Positions 1-8,547 of a DNA stretch of 64,000 nt are shown here, one piece after another. The DNA comes from Rhizobium sp. 007. Its GTDB lineage: Bacteria; Pseudomonadota; Alphaproteobacteria; Rhizobiales; Rhizobiaceae. The stretch covers positions 62,001 through 126,000 of the forward strand of contig NZ_CP064189.1 of assembly GCF_015353075.1 (NCBI RefSeq), read 5' to 3'. The notes under the pieces were generated by a model. That model was not told the origin of the DNA, searched no databases, and saw only the letters and a program-made list of their open reading frames with translations. The position numbers and the translations under genes were made by a program. Position 1 is the first letter of the stretch; each line of letters begins with the position of its first letter.

Positions 1-410
1 CAGATGCGCGACGGGGGCGAAACAGCTTTGGCCTCGATTGGAGGATTCGACCTGATCTATTCGGGCGAGCGCTTTGGCAAGGACGGCTACCGGTACACGG
101 CGATGCTGCAGCGGACTGCCGGCGACTACGAGATCGAGCTGCCGGTGACGACAACGCCAATAGGGGCCGTCGCCCGGATCGAACACGCCCTGTCCGGCTT
201 CGAGGCCCGAACGCGACGGCTATCGGCTCCGACTTGCCGATGGCGAGCGGCGTCTGGCGTCCTATCGCCCCGCGACTTGGAGAGACATTCGCTTTTGAGG
301 CGGACCTCGAGCTCAAGCGGGAACGGCTGGCCGAGGTCGAGAAGGATCTGGCCGCGACGGAGATGGAGGACGCGGAAAGTGATATGCTAGCTGCGACAAA
401 AGCTGCCTGA
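1..410 (+). pseudogene. C-terminal remnant of strawberry-notch-type plasmid helicase (copy 1)
   Basis: The first ~75 codons read as a segment with the motifs ALASIGGFDLIYSGERFG and IELPVTTTPIGAVARIEHAL. From memory these belong to the extreme C-terminus of the very large (about 1,500-1,700 aa) DEAD/strawberry-notch helicase-methylase proteins of rhizobial plasmids. After codon ~70 the frame is lost. The sequence continues in a second frame (DGYRLRLADGERRLASYRP) and then in a third (RLGETFAFEADLELKRERL) down to a TGA at 408-410. Two frameshifts are therefore needed to rebuild the family sequence. The rest of the gene would lie to the left of the window. A second decayed copy of the same segment lies at about 2,744-3,346. 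Family assignment is from recall, not a search. Confidence 0.65.
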
Positions 411-531
411 AGAAATCCGCAGAACCCCTTGTATGTGACGGTTCGATTTCATATCTCCCCGTCATCACCCGTTACCGATGGCATTCTGCATCGCCGCATG
501 GCATGCGTTCGGTGCTGTCCGGGTCCAGAAG

Positions 532-570
532 AGGCGCTCCCCGCAAGGGGGTCGAGCGCCTTTCTATTTT
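532..570 (+). terminator. Rho-independent terminator
   Basis: AGGCGCTC (532-539) pairs with GAGCGCCT (554-561) and is followed by the T-rich run TTTCTATTTT. It ends the helicase remnant. The block including the preceding GCTGTCCGGGTC is closely repeated at about 4,051-4,103. Confidence 0.75.
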
Positions 571-767
571 GTTGTTCGATGTACAAACAGACAGACATCA
601 GGTTTCATAGCTTTAGGGTAAGCTCCTTCGACGCGCGGTGCAGATCGGTGACAACGACCCAATAGTCCGCGGACACGCGAACCAAAGCACTGAAAGGCCC
701 GCGCAATCGCCTGTTGACAGAGTATCTCGCCCGGCCGAAAAGGTATCGGCTGTAAAGGAGATGATCG

Positions 768-1178
768 ATGGCTGAAGAGAATAACACCGCCCCCGCTGTT
801 GCCGTGGGCGTAGCGGCGCCGGTGGAGACACCCGCTGTGAAGAAAACGCGGGCACCTCGTCAGAAGAAGGCTGTTGCCGCGCCGGTGGTCGTTCCGTCGC
901 AAGCTGCTGCCGCACCGGCGGAGTCCGTAAAGGCTGCCAGCGGCCGTGGCAGGAAGGCCAAATCGGTCGCTGCAAAGCCCGAGGTTGCAGGAAAAGCTAC
1001 CATAGCCAAGCGCACGCCCAAGGCTGGTCTTCAGCCGCAAACGATTCCTGTCGCAGCGCTCGATGAGATTGAAGATCTGATCAGGCTGGAAGAAGAGAAC
1101 CAGCGCCTTCGCAAGCTGCTAGCCGAAAAGCTGCGCAACGAAAACGCCGATCTGCGCAAGCGGCTCGATCGCGTCTGA
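768..1178 (+). CDS. SyrB-like small regulator
   Basis: This 136-aa protein has an Ala/Pro/Lys-rich, low-complexity N-terminal part (MAEENNTAPAVAVGV, then KKTRAPRQKK and SGRGRKAKS basic patches). It ends in a short coiled coil with the pattern LEEENQRLRKLLAEKLRNEN. This layout matches SyrB of Sinorhizobium meliloti, a small protein that represses syrM, a regulator of exopolysaccharide and nod genes. The basic patches could bind DNA and the coiled coil could dimerise. The start ATG is preceded by AAGGAG at about 757. It is the first of three tandem genes sharing the C-terminal motif. The promoter probably lies in 570-760. SyrB-like by overall similarity; direct control of a syrM homologue is not shown here. 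Confidence 0.75.
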   Translation: MAEENNTAPAVAVGVAAPVETPAVKKTRAPRQKKAVAAPVVVPSQAAAAPAESVKAASGRGRKAKSVAAKPEVAGKATIAKRTPKAGLQPQTIPVAALDEIEDLIRLEEENQRLRKLLAEKLRNENADLRKRLDRV

Positions 1179-1301
1179 CGCGAACAGTGCTGTCGTTCTG
1201 CCTTTTGACAGCGGCAAGCATACCGATCCAAGAAATTTGGCAAGCGGGATCTGCAAGGATCTCGCAGCGCCGTTGCGCATTCAGTCAGGGGGTAAAGCAC
1301 T

Positions 1302-1916
1302 ATGAAGTCACCATGGCGATTTCTCGCGGACGTGACGTCGCGCCGTAAAACGCAATCGTCGCCGTTGGTTCCCCCGGCTTCAGACAAACCGGCCGAGGAC
1401 CAGACAGGCGATCAGGACGTAGCGCCGGCGCTGTCGGCAACGATAGCGGAGCCGACTGATCATTTACTCGGAACGACAGACAGCGCCGCCGCCGCGTCGC
1501 CGGTTATGTCATCATCGGTGGTCAGTACCATAGTCGAACCGAGCGAAGTCGCCTCCCATTTGCCGTCGAATCGACCGGTTGACATAGTAAAGCCGGAAGT
1601 CGCGATCGAGCGACCAGATCCAACTCCGGTGGCAATAGCACCGGCAAACCTTGGCGATGTGGAAGCCCTGTCGAGCCCTAGCAAAAATCGGTCGAAGCGT
1701 ATAAAGCCCAGTTCGGTTCAAGTCGTGACGCAGTCTCCGTCCAAGCCGAGCGACGACCGACAGGCCGCATCTCTTCCGGCGCAGCCTCTGACATTTCTTG
1801 AGGAGGTTGTTGTCCTCGATGAAGAAATCGCGGCGCTGAAGGCTGCCTTGGCGCTGAAGCTGAAACTGCAGAACGCTCAATTGAAAAAGATGCTCGAGCG
1901 CTTTGATATTCGATAG
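1302..1916 (+). CDS. SyrB-related coiled-coil protein 2
   Basis: This is a 204-aa protein with a short basic N-terminus (MKSPWRFLADVTSRRK), a long Ser/Pro/Ala-rich, probably disordered middle, and a C-terminal coiled coil (VLDEEIAALKAALALKLKLQ, then NAQLKKMLERF). The C-terminal 30 residues align with the end of the SyrB-like protein upstream and with the next gene, so the three look like paralogues that kept only the end of the chain. The gap to the upstream gene is about 120 bp and to the next gene about 30 bp, so co-transcription is likely. No catalytic motif is visible. Function unknown; a dimerising regulator or partner of SyrB is an inference. Confidence 0.6.
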   Translation: MKSPWRFLADVTSRRKTQSSPLVPPASDKPAEDQTGDQDVAPALSATIAEPTDHLLGTTDSAAAASPVMSSSVVSTIVEPSEVASHLPSNRPVDIVKPEVAIERPDPTPVAIAPANLGDVEALSSPSKNRSKRIKPSSVQVVTQSPSKPSDDRQAASLPAQPLTFLEEVVVLDEEIAALKAALALKLKLQNAQLKKMLERFDIR

Positions 1917-1948
1917 CCTGCCGGTCAGGCTGGTATGATCGGAATGAG

Positions 1949-2530
1949 ATGAAGACCCCGCAGAGAAATTTCGTTGTCGAGATCAAGTCGAAGGGCCGCC
2001 GATCGGCAGTCCGGCAGGGATCCATCTGGGGCAGCACAGATCTGAAGGCATTTGCCCGTCAGGCAGCCAGCGTGGCGCCGCAGCTTTTCGAAAACGGGCA
2101 GAAAACTGAACCCGCCGTCGAAGACATTGTCGTCGCGCCTGCGGTGGAAAATGCGCCTGTTGCAGAGCCGGTCTTCACGCCGGTGGCTGAGACTTTTGAG
2201 GTAATCGCTGCGATCGCCGTTGCTACTGTGGAAGCGCGCTCAGAGCCTCAAGCGCTGGCCGCCGTCGAAGTCGTTGCAAAAGCCGCCGTCGCGACAAGAA
2301 AGCCCCGTCCATCGGGGATGATAGGCCGTCAGTCGCCAACTACGCCTAAAGGCGGCGACAAGGTCGGTACCTTAGTAACTTCCCATTTGGACGCTCCCAG
2401 CGAAGCTTCAATTGATGAATTGCCCTCCCTCGAAGCCGAAAATCGCCGATTGAAGACGCTTTTGGCTGATCGCCTTCGCCAACAGAATCTGCAGCTTCGA
2501 ATGATGTTGCGCCGCTTCGGCGCTGCCTGA
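1949..2530 (+). CDS. SyrB-related coiled-coil protein 3
   Basis: This is a 193-aa protein. The N-terminus MKTPQRNFVVEIKSKGRRS resembles that of a recurrent hypothetical protein family of rhizobial plasmids and is basic. An Ala/Val/Glu-rich middle follows. The end (LEAENRRLKTLLADRLRQQN, then LQLRMMLRRF) is the same coiled-coil motif as in the two genes before it. GGAATG lies just before the start ATG. The gene is 32 bp downstream of its neighbour and is probably in the same operon. No enzyme motif is seen. It is likely a structural or regulatory paralogue; the role is unknown. Confidence 0.6.
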   Translation: MKTPQRNFVVEIKSKGRRSAVRQGSIWGSTDLKAFARQAASVAPQLFENGQKTEPAVEDIVVAPAVENAPVAEPVFTPVAETFEVIAAIAVATVEARSEPQALAAVEVVAKAAVATRKPRPSGMIGRQSPTTPKGGDKVGTLVTSHLDAPSEASIDELPSLEAENRRLKTLLADRLRQQNLQLRMMLRRFGAA

Positions 2531-2743
2531 ACTCGACGACATATCCTCGGGTTGACCCCGTCTTGACTGGCTCATTGTTTGGAAACCTTTTCGGTGGTGC
2601 GATAGCCTAATTGCTTCGCCGACCCGCTGCGCCTGATGAAGCGAAAAAGGGAAATGAGAATTGGCGTGTTCGCAGCCCGGTCCAACGATTGACGCTGCGC
2701 TCAAACGCGCCGGTCGTCTGAGGCCACCTCCTTTGCACGGCAC

Positions 2744-3346
2744 TTGCGTCGTGTACGTCCGCAGACCAGGTCCGCAACGGCATCGTTTGCAGCCGCCGGT
2801 CCGGGATGCCGAGCGTCATATCGACGTCTCCAAGCGCAGAATCGTGAGATCGGCGAAGACATTGTGCGATATCTGCCGATCGCCGGCGATGAATTCAAGA
2901 TGACGGTCAGGACCGCCGAACATGCCGAGAGGAAGCTTGCGGGACGCGCCTTGATGAAGGAAATCCTGACGCTCGTCCAGCTCCAGCAGGAAGGTGACGT
3001 CGTGGTAGCGACGATCGGCGGGTTGCGCTGGAATAATATCGCGGCGAGCGTTTCGGCCGGGACGGCTATCAGTATTCAACGATGCTGAAGCGGACCGGGG
3101 CCGGTCATCGTCACGCCGGGGGGCGCCGTGACGCGCCTCGAGCATGCTCTCTCGAACATGGAGGCGGAGCGTTTCGGCTACCGAAGGAGCGATGCCGAGC
3201 GGTGGCCCGTATCCTACCGACCGCGCCTCGGAGAGGCGTTTGCCTTCGTCGCCGAGCTTACTCGGAAGCGAGAGGAACTCGACGACATCGTACGCGATCT
3301 CGCCGCCACGCAGAACAAGGGTGCGGGTGAACGGGCGGCCGCGTGA
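2744..3346 (+). pseudogene. C-terminal remnant of strawberry-notch-type helicase (copy 2)
   Basis: This segment carries the family sequence in at least three frames. The first piece reads YLPIAGDEFKMTVRTAEHAE and KLAGRALMKEILTLVQLQQE up to VVVATIGG. The chain then shifts to ERFGRDGYQYSTMLKRTG near 3,050-3,095 and shifts again to VIVTPGGAVTRLEHALSNME and YRPRLGEAFAFVAELTRKRE up to the TGA at 3,344-3,346. The order and wording of these motifs match copy 1 at the left edge, so the same C-terminal end exists twice, both copies frameshifted. The N-terminal helicase domains are absent. The three SyrB-like genes lie between the copies. Confidence 0.7.
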
Positions 3347-3357
3347 CCGCAGTCGGT

Positions 3358-3594
3358 TCAGTGATCGTCCTTCATGGCGGCACGCAGCGCATCGTTGATA
3401 CGCTCCTGCCAGCCCGGACCCTCCGCCTGAAAATAGGCGAGCACGTCGCTGTCGAGTTTCAGGGAGACTTGCTCCTTGACATTCGGCAGCGCTCGCCGTT
3501 CGATGGCAGGCGCCGGCGCGACCTTCTTTGCCGGCTTAAACAATGCCTCCGCGGCGTCAAGCGGGTTGGCGGGGCGGCGGGGTGTTCGTGTCAT
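3358..3594 (-). CDS. BrnA-type antitoxin-like protein
   Basis: This 78-aa protein starts at the ATG at 3594, preceded by GGAGAG. A longer TTG start is possible but lies upstream of that ribosome binding site. The C-terminal half (VKEQVSLKLDSDVLAYFQAE then GPGWQERINDALRAAM) is the ribbon-helix-helix signature of BrnA antitoxins, which neutralise BrnT ribonucleases and repress their own operon. No brnT-like toxin is adjacent; the partner upstream is the small gene at 3,627-3,902. It may be an orphan antitoxin or part of a hybrid pair. The ends of this gene and the upstream pseudogene converge. Confidence 0.65.
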   Translation of the reverse strand: MTRTPRRPANPLDAAEALFKPAKKVAPAPAIERRALPNVKEQVSLKLDSDVLAYFQAEGPGWQERINDALRAAMKDDH

Positions 3595-3626
3595 GCTTCT
3601 CTCCAATGGCTCGGTGCAATCCGCAG

Positions 3627-3902
3627 TCAGACCGTGGCCTCATCAGCGGGCTCGTCGCTTGCTTGGACAATCGTTGCTTCCGACATTTCCGGACTGAAGT
3701 CGGAGGTGAGACCGAGGTTGCGCTTGCTGCGCGAACGGTGTGCCAGCAACGCATTATACCGATCGCGCATCTCATCGGCTTCGATGTCGCCGGCCACCCA
3801 TAGCTCGACGATCGCCATGAACTCGGCGTCTGCGTCGACCGGCGCACCGCGGGCACTGGCCCGCGCAATCACCCGCTCGGCAATGGATCTGCGTGATGTC
3901 AT
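3627..3902 (-). CDS. Small VbhA-like/antitoxin-like protein
   Basis: This 91-aa acidic protein is one gene upstream of the BrnA-like gene, with a 32-bp gap, so the two are probably co-transcribed. The segment AERVIARASARGAPVDADAE followed by WVAGDIEADEMRDRYNALL resembles the helical VbhA antitoxin domain that inhibits Fic-type AMP transferases. No Fic gene is seen nearby. The likeness rests on pattern only, so the safest call is a conserved small plasmid protein, possibly an orphan antitoxin. Confidence 0.45.
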   Translation of the reverse strand: MTSRRSIAERVIARASARGAPVDADAEFMAIVELWVAGDIEADEMRDRYNALLAHRSRSKRNLGLTSDFSPEMSEATIVQASDEPADEATV

Positions 3903-4063
3903 GCTGTCCGGCTCCCGGCTTCGAATTCTGGCCTACCGAATATCAATCGCTGAAGATTCGTGCCACTTGAAATCCGCTGATACGGATCTCATCTAAAATC
4001 CACTCCCGTTCTGACGGCCTCTTGCTCGACCTCCGGTCGGAGCGTTCGATGCTGTCCGGGTCG

Positions 4064-4103
4064 AAAGGGCGCTCCCCGAAAGGGTCGAGCGCCCTTTTTG
4101 TTT
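4064..4103 (+). terminator. Strong Rho-independent terminator
   Basis: AAAGGGCGCTC (4064-4074) pairs with GAGCGCCCTTT (4087-4097), with a 12-nt loop and the run TTTTTGTTTT. It may work in both directions, between two minus-strand units. Stem, loop and left flank are close to the terminator at 532-570, which points to a duplicated segment. Confidence 0.8.
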
Positions 4104-4165
4104 TGATTGACCTGACGCCGGTCCGATGCCCTCGCGCTCAAGTCCAGTGACGACGGCGATTGAGC

Positions 4166-4546
4166 TCAGGCAGCGGAACGGTGTTTTTTTACCCGAGATC
4201 TTGACGTTCTTTGCTTCGACGCCGGCTCGGCGTCATCGTCGAACAAGGACGACAAGATCACCGGTTCCCGGTCAGGAAACCGGGCGACGAGTTCCAACGT
4301 ACCGCCCATGGCACCGACATAGCCGCGCAAGGTCGACAAGAGCAGATCGCTTCGCTTTTCCAGCCGCGAGATATTTTCCTGCTTTACGCCAAGCGTTTCG
4401 GCCATGCGAACCTGGGTCAAATCCCGGGCTTTGCGGAGGTCCTGAAGTGTGCGGTATTCTTCCAGGCGTGCCTTGCCCAGGCGTTCGAGGCGTTCGCGAC
4501 GCTCGGCCGGGAGATCCTGAAGAACGTCATCCAATGTTCTAGCCAT
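4166..4546 (-). CDS. HigA-type XRE antitoxin
   Basis: This 126-aa protein has a helix-turn-helix of the XRE class (residues ~40-65, RKARDLTQVRMAETLGVKQE then NISRLEKRSD), followed by a beta-rich segment (LRGYVGAMGGTLELVARFPD) and a basic tail. This is the usual build of antitoxins of the HigA/RelB-like XRE group. It would bind the toxin and repress the operon. It follows the toxin gene with an 8-bp overlap, in the toxin-first order typical of higBA. Confidence 0.8.
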   Translation of the reverse strand: MARTLDDVLQDLPAERRERLERLGKARLEEYRTLQDLRKARDLTQVRMAETLGVKQENISRLEKRSDLLLSTLRGYVGAMGGTLELVARFPDREPVILSSLFDDDAEPASKQRTSRSRVKKHRSAA

Positions 4547-4910
4547 TCTTTTTCTCCTTCATTGCATCGAGATGCTGCGCAAATCGCCTGTCGGCTTTCG
4601 CAATCATCACTTTGTAGAATCGCGCCTGGCTGACTCCCGACTTGTCGCCCGCCACCAGAAGGATGGCGCGGCGCTCCGGATCGAAAGCGTAGGCAAGGCG
4701 CCACACTCCATCCGCCGCCTTGAAACGCAACTCCTTCATATTCGCATGGGCCGAGCCCTTCAGCGTGTCGGCATAGGGGCGTCCGAGCTGCGGGCCGTAG
4801 GCCTTCAAGAGCGGCAATGCCACGAAGATCTCGTCCTGCACCTCTTCCGGCAGCGCGGAAAACTCCGGGTCGAACTCGTCGTGGAGCAGAACTGTCCAAT
4901 CCATTGCCAT
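4539..4910 (-). CDS. HigB/RelE-family toxin
   Basis: This 123-aa protein has the RelE/HigB (phage Gp49-like) pattern: MDWTVLLHDEFDPEFSALPE, then LKGSAHANMKELRFKAADGV, WRLAYAFDPERRAILLVAGD and KSGVSQARFYKVMI. Members of this fold are ribosome-dependent mRNA nucleases. It is the first gene of a two-gene operon with the XRE antitoxin. A role in plasmid maintenance is likely. The promoter must lie in 4,911-5,288, which is shared with the divergent parB. Confidence 0.8.
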   Translation of the reverse strand: MAMDWTVLLHDEFDPEFSALPEEVQDEIFVALPLLKAYGPQLGRPYADTLKGSAHANMKELRFKAADGVWRLAYAFDPERRAILLVAGDKSGVSQARFYKVMIAKADRRFAQHLDAMKEKKNG

Positions 4911-5288
4911 TAAATATGATCTCGAAGTTATATGCTGTCAAGGTTCTAAAACTGAAAGTGTCATGTGCCGTGGGCTCGGTTTCTGCCACTGCCGTACATT
5001 AACGCCCGATCGGTGCGGCTGGGTTGTAACCCGGGAAGGATCAAAAGGGAAAGAAGAGAAGTCTTTCGCAGGCCGAGGCACCGGCTGACGCTGACGCTCA
5101 ATCGCGACGATCGCGAGATCAGGCCCGCGGTCCGCGCAAGGCGGTGCGCCTCGCTTGCCCCGCAAACCGGCTGTGCTCCGTTGCAATTGCGACCGGATCC
5201 TCGGCCTGCGGTCCGGGAGATGTCTTCGAGATGAAGACAGGCAAGGACGGCGAACGGCGCCGTTCGAAAACTTCCAAAGGACACTCCC
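4911..5288. promoter_or_regulatory. Divergent intergenic region between higBA-like pair and parB
   Basis: This 378-bp gap lies between the minus-strand toxin gene and plus-strand parB and must hold both promoters. The left part is AT-rich (AAATATGATCTCGAAG). The right part is GC-rich with no clear coding frame. I see no convincing -35/-10 pair or operator by eye. Confidence 0.4.
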
Positions 5289-6971
5289 ATGCATCTGATC
5301 TCAGTCGACCCCCGCGCTCTGAAGGAAAATCCCGACAAGACGCGCCGGTCCAAGTCATCGCCGCAGGCCGACGCCGTGCTGCTCGCATCCATCAGGGCGG
5401 TCGGCATCGTGCAGCCGCCCGTGATCGCTGCGGAGCGGGACGGTGGCAACGGCTTCGTCATCAATGCCGGTCACCGCCGGGTCGCGCAGGCAATCGCCGC
5501 GGACCTGCCGGAAATCTTCGTTCTCGTCGATGACGCCACTGACGATGGCGGTGCGATGCGCTCGGCGGTCGAAAACATCGCCCGCGAGCCGCTCAACCCC
5601 GTCGACCAGTGGCGCGCCATCGAGCGCCTCGTGGCGCTCGGCTGGACGGAGGAGTCGGTCGCTGCCGCCTTGGCTCTCTCGGTCCGCCAAATCCGTCGCC
5701 TGCGTCTGCTTGCCAACGTGTTTCCGGCCATGCTCGAACACATGGCACGCGGCGACATGCCGTCCGAGCAGCAGCTTCGCACCATTGCCGCAGCGGGCCA
5801 CGACGAGCAGGCCGAGGTCTGGAAGAAGTACAAGCCGAAGAAGCAGGAGCATGCGTCCTGGTGGGAGATCGCCAGGGCGCTCACCAAGACCCGCATGCTT
5901 GCAAAGGACGCGAGCTTCGGCGACAACTTGGCCCAAGCCTACGGCATCGTCTGGCAGGAGGATCTCTTCGCGCCGGCTGACGAGGACAGCCGCTATACGA
6001 CGGATATCGAGGCGTTCCTCGGCGCCCAGCAGGAATGGCTGTCGAACAATCTGCCGAAGCGCGGCGCCATCATCGAGGTCAACGATTGGGGCCAGCCGAA
6101 GCTGCCGGCGAAGGCGAGCCAGATCTACTCGAAGCCTGGGAAGGGCGACAACACCGGCTGGTACATCAGCCCGCGGGATGGTTCGGTCCAGTCGGTCGCC
6201 TATCGCCTGCCGGAGAACAAGACGGCGCTGGCATCTGGAGAGGCTGCGGAGGCTGATGCTGAAACTGTCGGGACCAAGCCGCGGCCGGACGTCACACAGA
6301 AGGGCCTCGACATGATCGGTGACCTCAGGACGGCGGCTCTCCACGAAGGGTTCGCGCGCGCGCCGATCGAGGACGATATGCTGCTCGCTCTCCTCATTCT
6401 CGCATTTGCCGGTGTCAACGTGACGATCGCGAGCGGATCATCGGACAATCCCTACGGTCATGCCGATTGCCGCAGGCATGCCGCCCGGCTGATCGATGAA
6501 GAAGGCGAGCTCTCCTTCGATCGCGACACACTGCAGCAGGTGGCGCGCTCGGTGCTGATCGACGTGATGTCGTGCCGCCGCAACCGGTCAGACAGCGGCA
6601 TCGCCGCCCGTATTGCCGGCGAGGTGATCGGCGCCGATCAGTTCCTTCCCAACATCGCCACAGAAGAGTTCCTCTCATGCCTGTCGCGTTCGGCGCTTGA
6701 AGCCGCCGCGGACGCATCGGGTATTGCCGGCCGCATCAAGGTCAAGGACACGCGCACGGCCCTCATCGAGCATTTCGCGGAAGGCCGCTTCGTCCATCCC
6801 GCGGCGCTGATCGCGCCGCCTGTCGACGAGGTTGCTGGGTGGGCTACCCGATGCACCTCCAGCACGTCCGAGCCCGCGTCCGAGACGGAGGAGGACGAGG
6901 CGTCTCGCGGTCCCGAAACCGAGGCGGATGCGCTCGAGGAGGAGACCGAGTTCCGGGAAGCAGCCGAATAG
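5289..6971 (+). CDS. Large ParB/RepB/Spo0J-family protein
   Basis: This 560-aa protein begins with a ParB/Sulfiredoxin-type N-terminal domain (MHLISVDPRALKENPDKTRR; GHRRVAQAIAADLPE carries the conserved G-H-R-R motif; ENIAREPLNPVDQWRAIERL). A helix-turn-helix of the KorB/ParB type follows (LGWTEESVAAALALSVRQIR). The remaining ~350 residues are an extension found in a family of long ParB-like proteins on rhizobial plasmids, longer than chromosomal ParB (about 300 aa). There is no parA beside it, so segregation may not be its role; such proteins often sit with ArdC and DUF7007 genes, as here. The start has AAAGGA at -10. Confidence 0.8.
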   Translation: MHLISVDPRALKENPDKTRRSKSSPQADAVLLASIRAVGIVQPPVIAAERDGGNGFVINAGHRRVAQAIAADLPEIFVLVDDATDDGGAMRSAVENIAREPLNPVDQWRAIERLVALGWTEESVAAALALSVRQIRRLRLLANVFPAMLEHMARGDMPSEQQLRTIAAAGHDEQAEVWKKYKPKKQEHASWWEIARALTKTRMLAKDASFGDNLAQAYGIVWQEDLFAPADEDSRYTTDIEAFLGAQQEWLSNNLPKRGAIIEVNDWGQPKLPAKASQIYSKPGKGDNTGWYISPRDGSVQSVAYRLPENKTALASGEAAEADAETVGTKPRPDVTQKGLDMIGDLRTAALHEGFARAPIEDDMLLALLILAFAGVNVTIASGSSDNPYGHADCRRHAARLIDEEGELSFDRDTLQQVARSVLIDVMSCRRNRSDSGIAARIAGEVIGADQFLPNIATEEFLSCLSRSALEAAADASGIAGRIKVKDTRTALIEHFAEGRFVHPAALIAPPVDEVAGWATRCTSSTSEPASETEEDEASRGPETEADALEEETEFREAAE

Positions 6972-7052
6972 GGCGTTCCATCGCACGTGTCATTCGCGCC
7001 GCTGGCATCATCCGGCGGCGTTTCCGTTTCCAACGATTGGACTGGAGAGAAC

Positions 7053-7316
7053 ATGTCCACCACATCACCACTATACGGCCGGACCCGAGACGGCATGCTC
7101 GTTGCGCGGGTCGGCGACCAGGTCTTTGCAACGCGTCCGCATGAGGGCGGGTTCCACCTCGTCAAAGCCTGGGGCTTGACCGGCACTCTGAATGATTGGA
7201 CCGCGGCTGACTTCCACGATAACAGAAGGGATCCGGTCGACGAGGCTGAATTCAGGCGAACGGTCGAGGAATGGGCGGACCACCAGCGTGCAGCTGGTGC
7301 TCCTCGGCCGCCGTAG
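7053..7316 (+). CDS. Small conserved plasmid protein
   Basis: This 87-aa protein starts at the ATG at 7053, preceded by GGAGAG. A longer in-frame start further upstream lacks such a site. The sequence MSTTSPLYGRTRDGMLVARV, then HEGGFHLVKAWGLTGTLNDW and a helical tail, has no motif known to me. It lies 80 bp after parB and overlaps the start of the DUF7007 relic, so it belongs to the same transcription unit. Confidence 0.55.
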   Translation: MSTTSPLYGRTRDGMLVARVGDQVFATRPHEGGFHLVKAWGLTGTLNDWTAADFHDNRRDPVDEAEFRRTVEEWADHQRAAGAPRPP

Positions 7317-7883
7317 CATTGCCGCAAGGGCTTCGACCCCATGGGGGCTTTCGCAACATGCCGTCGCCTATGCCGATGGCACCGTCGTCCACAGCACCAC
7401 AAGCCATGGCGGCTTCGCCCTGACAGCGGAGCGCAATGCCGGCGTACCCGTCCTTCTGCGGTCAAGCGACGGCTACTACGAAGAGGATTGCGCCTGGGCG
7501 GCCGTGGCGATCGCCTTTCCCGAGATTTTTACTGACCTCGAAAAACGCCACGCCGATGAAACGCTCCGGCACTACTATCCCGATGCTTGGGAGGAGATTC
7601 ACGGCAAAATGCTGGAGGCTGGCCAGTCCCGCGGAAAGGACCGCCGACGGTTCGAACGGGAAAACGCCGATCGCTGGGTTGTTGTCTCCGCCGTGCTCTC
7701 CACTCACCGCCCGGGTTTCGTGGAATGTGTGGCGAGGCTCGGAGGTCGCCACGATGGCGAGCAGCGGCGCTACCTTGTGGCGGAGAGCTCTACAATATCG
7801 GCAACTTCGGCTTTGTCATCGACGAGGCCCGCGATGAGCGATATGCCGGGCCATCGAGCTTCATCGGCTGGAGCGCGCCATGA
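7288..7883 (+). pseudogene. DUF7007-type plasmid gene, frameshifted
   Basis: From about 7,320 the frame reads STPWGLSQHAVAYADGTVVH, TSHGGFALTAERNAGVPVLL, DGYYEEDCAWAAVAIAFPEI and RWVVVSAVLSTHRPGFVECV. From memory this is the DUF7007 family of rhizobial plasmid proteins. Near 7,780 the frame changes, and the expected end (YNIGNFGFVIDEARDERYAG then PSSFIGWSAP) continues in another frame to the stop at 7,883. The family start is close to the GTG at 7,288, which overlaps the preceding gene. One indel would explain the break. Function unknown. Confidence 0.6.
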
Positions 7884-8547
7884 GGCACCCTCGAAGCCGC
7901 CATCCGTCGCCAAGCTGAAAACGCGCCGGCCGGATGTCAGTTTGGCCGGCGAGCGGCACACCGCGGTCCGGGACTGCCGAAGGCATGCAAGGCGATTGCC
8001 AATGCATGTTTTGCATGGCGCAGGCCGCGGTCTCTTGGCCACGCGGATGCCAAGCGCATGATGGTGGCGTTGCAGACCGCACCTGTCGAACCACCGCGGG
8101 GAGCTTTTCCAACACGAAGTGCGGGACTGAAGCTGCCGGGCGGGTTTACCTCCGAGTTCGGCGCGGTCTGAGAGGAGCTTTGGCGAGGGACCGCAGCGCG
8201 ACGATGATATTCCCGCCGCGTTGGCCGAGTGTGCATGTCGAGCGGTTCATCCGGCGCAGCCCCTCGGTTCTGCTGCGGTCTGAACCGGACGGCAGCCCGG
8301 TCAAAGGCCGCGTTCCGCGCCGCGGGGCGGCAGGCTCGACGCTTGCTTCTTCGCAAGGCGTGGCCGCGTCCACTGCCGACCGCGGGTGCGGCCCGCATTC
8401 TCCGCAACCCCACCTTTCTCGCCTCGCATCGTCCTGACCTTGGGCCAGGCCGCTTCGCCAGTTCGTGTCGACCGCACCCGAGGGACAGCGCCGGACAAAC
8501 GGCAGGCCCCGGGCTTCGCTCAACCAACACGGACAAGGACATTCATC
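7884..8547 (+). other. Non-coding GC-rich stretch before a decayed small gene
   Basis: No frame in these ~660 bp has a recognisable product. The part at about 8,380-8,540 (GGTGCGGCCCGCATTCTCCG and similar) looks like the structured leaders seen before other small plasmid genes in the window. An AGGACATTCATC sequence precedes the ATG at 8,548. Confidence 0.4.

Noticed and set aside
5355..6344. 329-codon minus-strand frame opposite parB
   Set aside because: It lies wholly inside the ParB gene, which has a clear family match, and its residue mix (Arg/Leu/Asp-rich) is typical of antisense frames.
7192..8061. Single 289-aa protein covering the whole open frame
   Set aside because: The family sequence starts later and leaves this frame near 7,780, so the open frame is a chance extension on both sides of a frameshifted gene.
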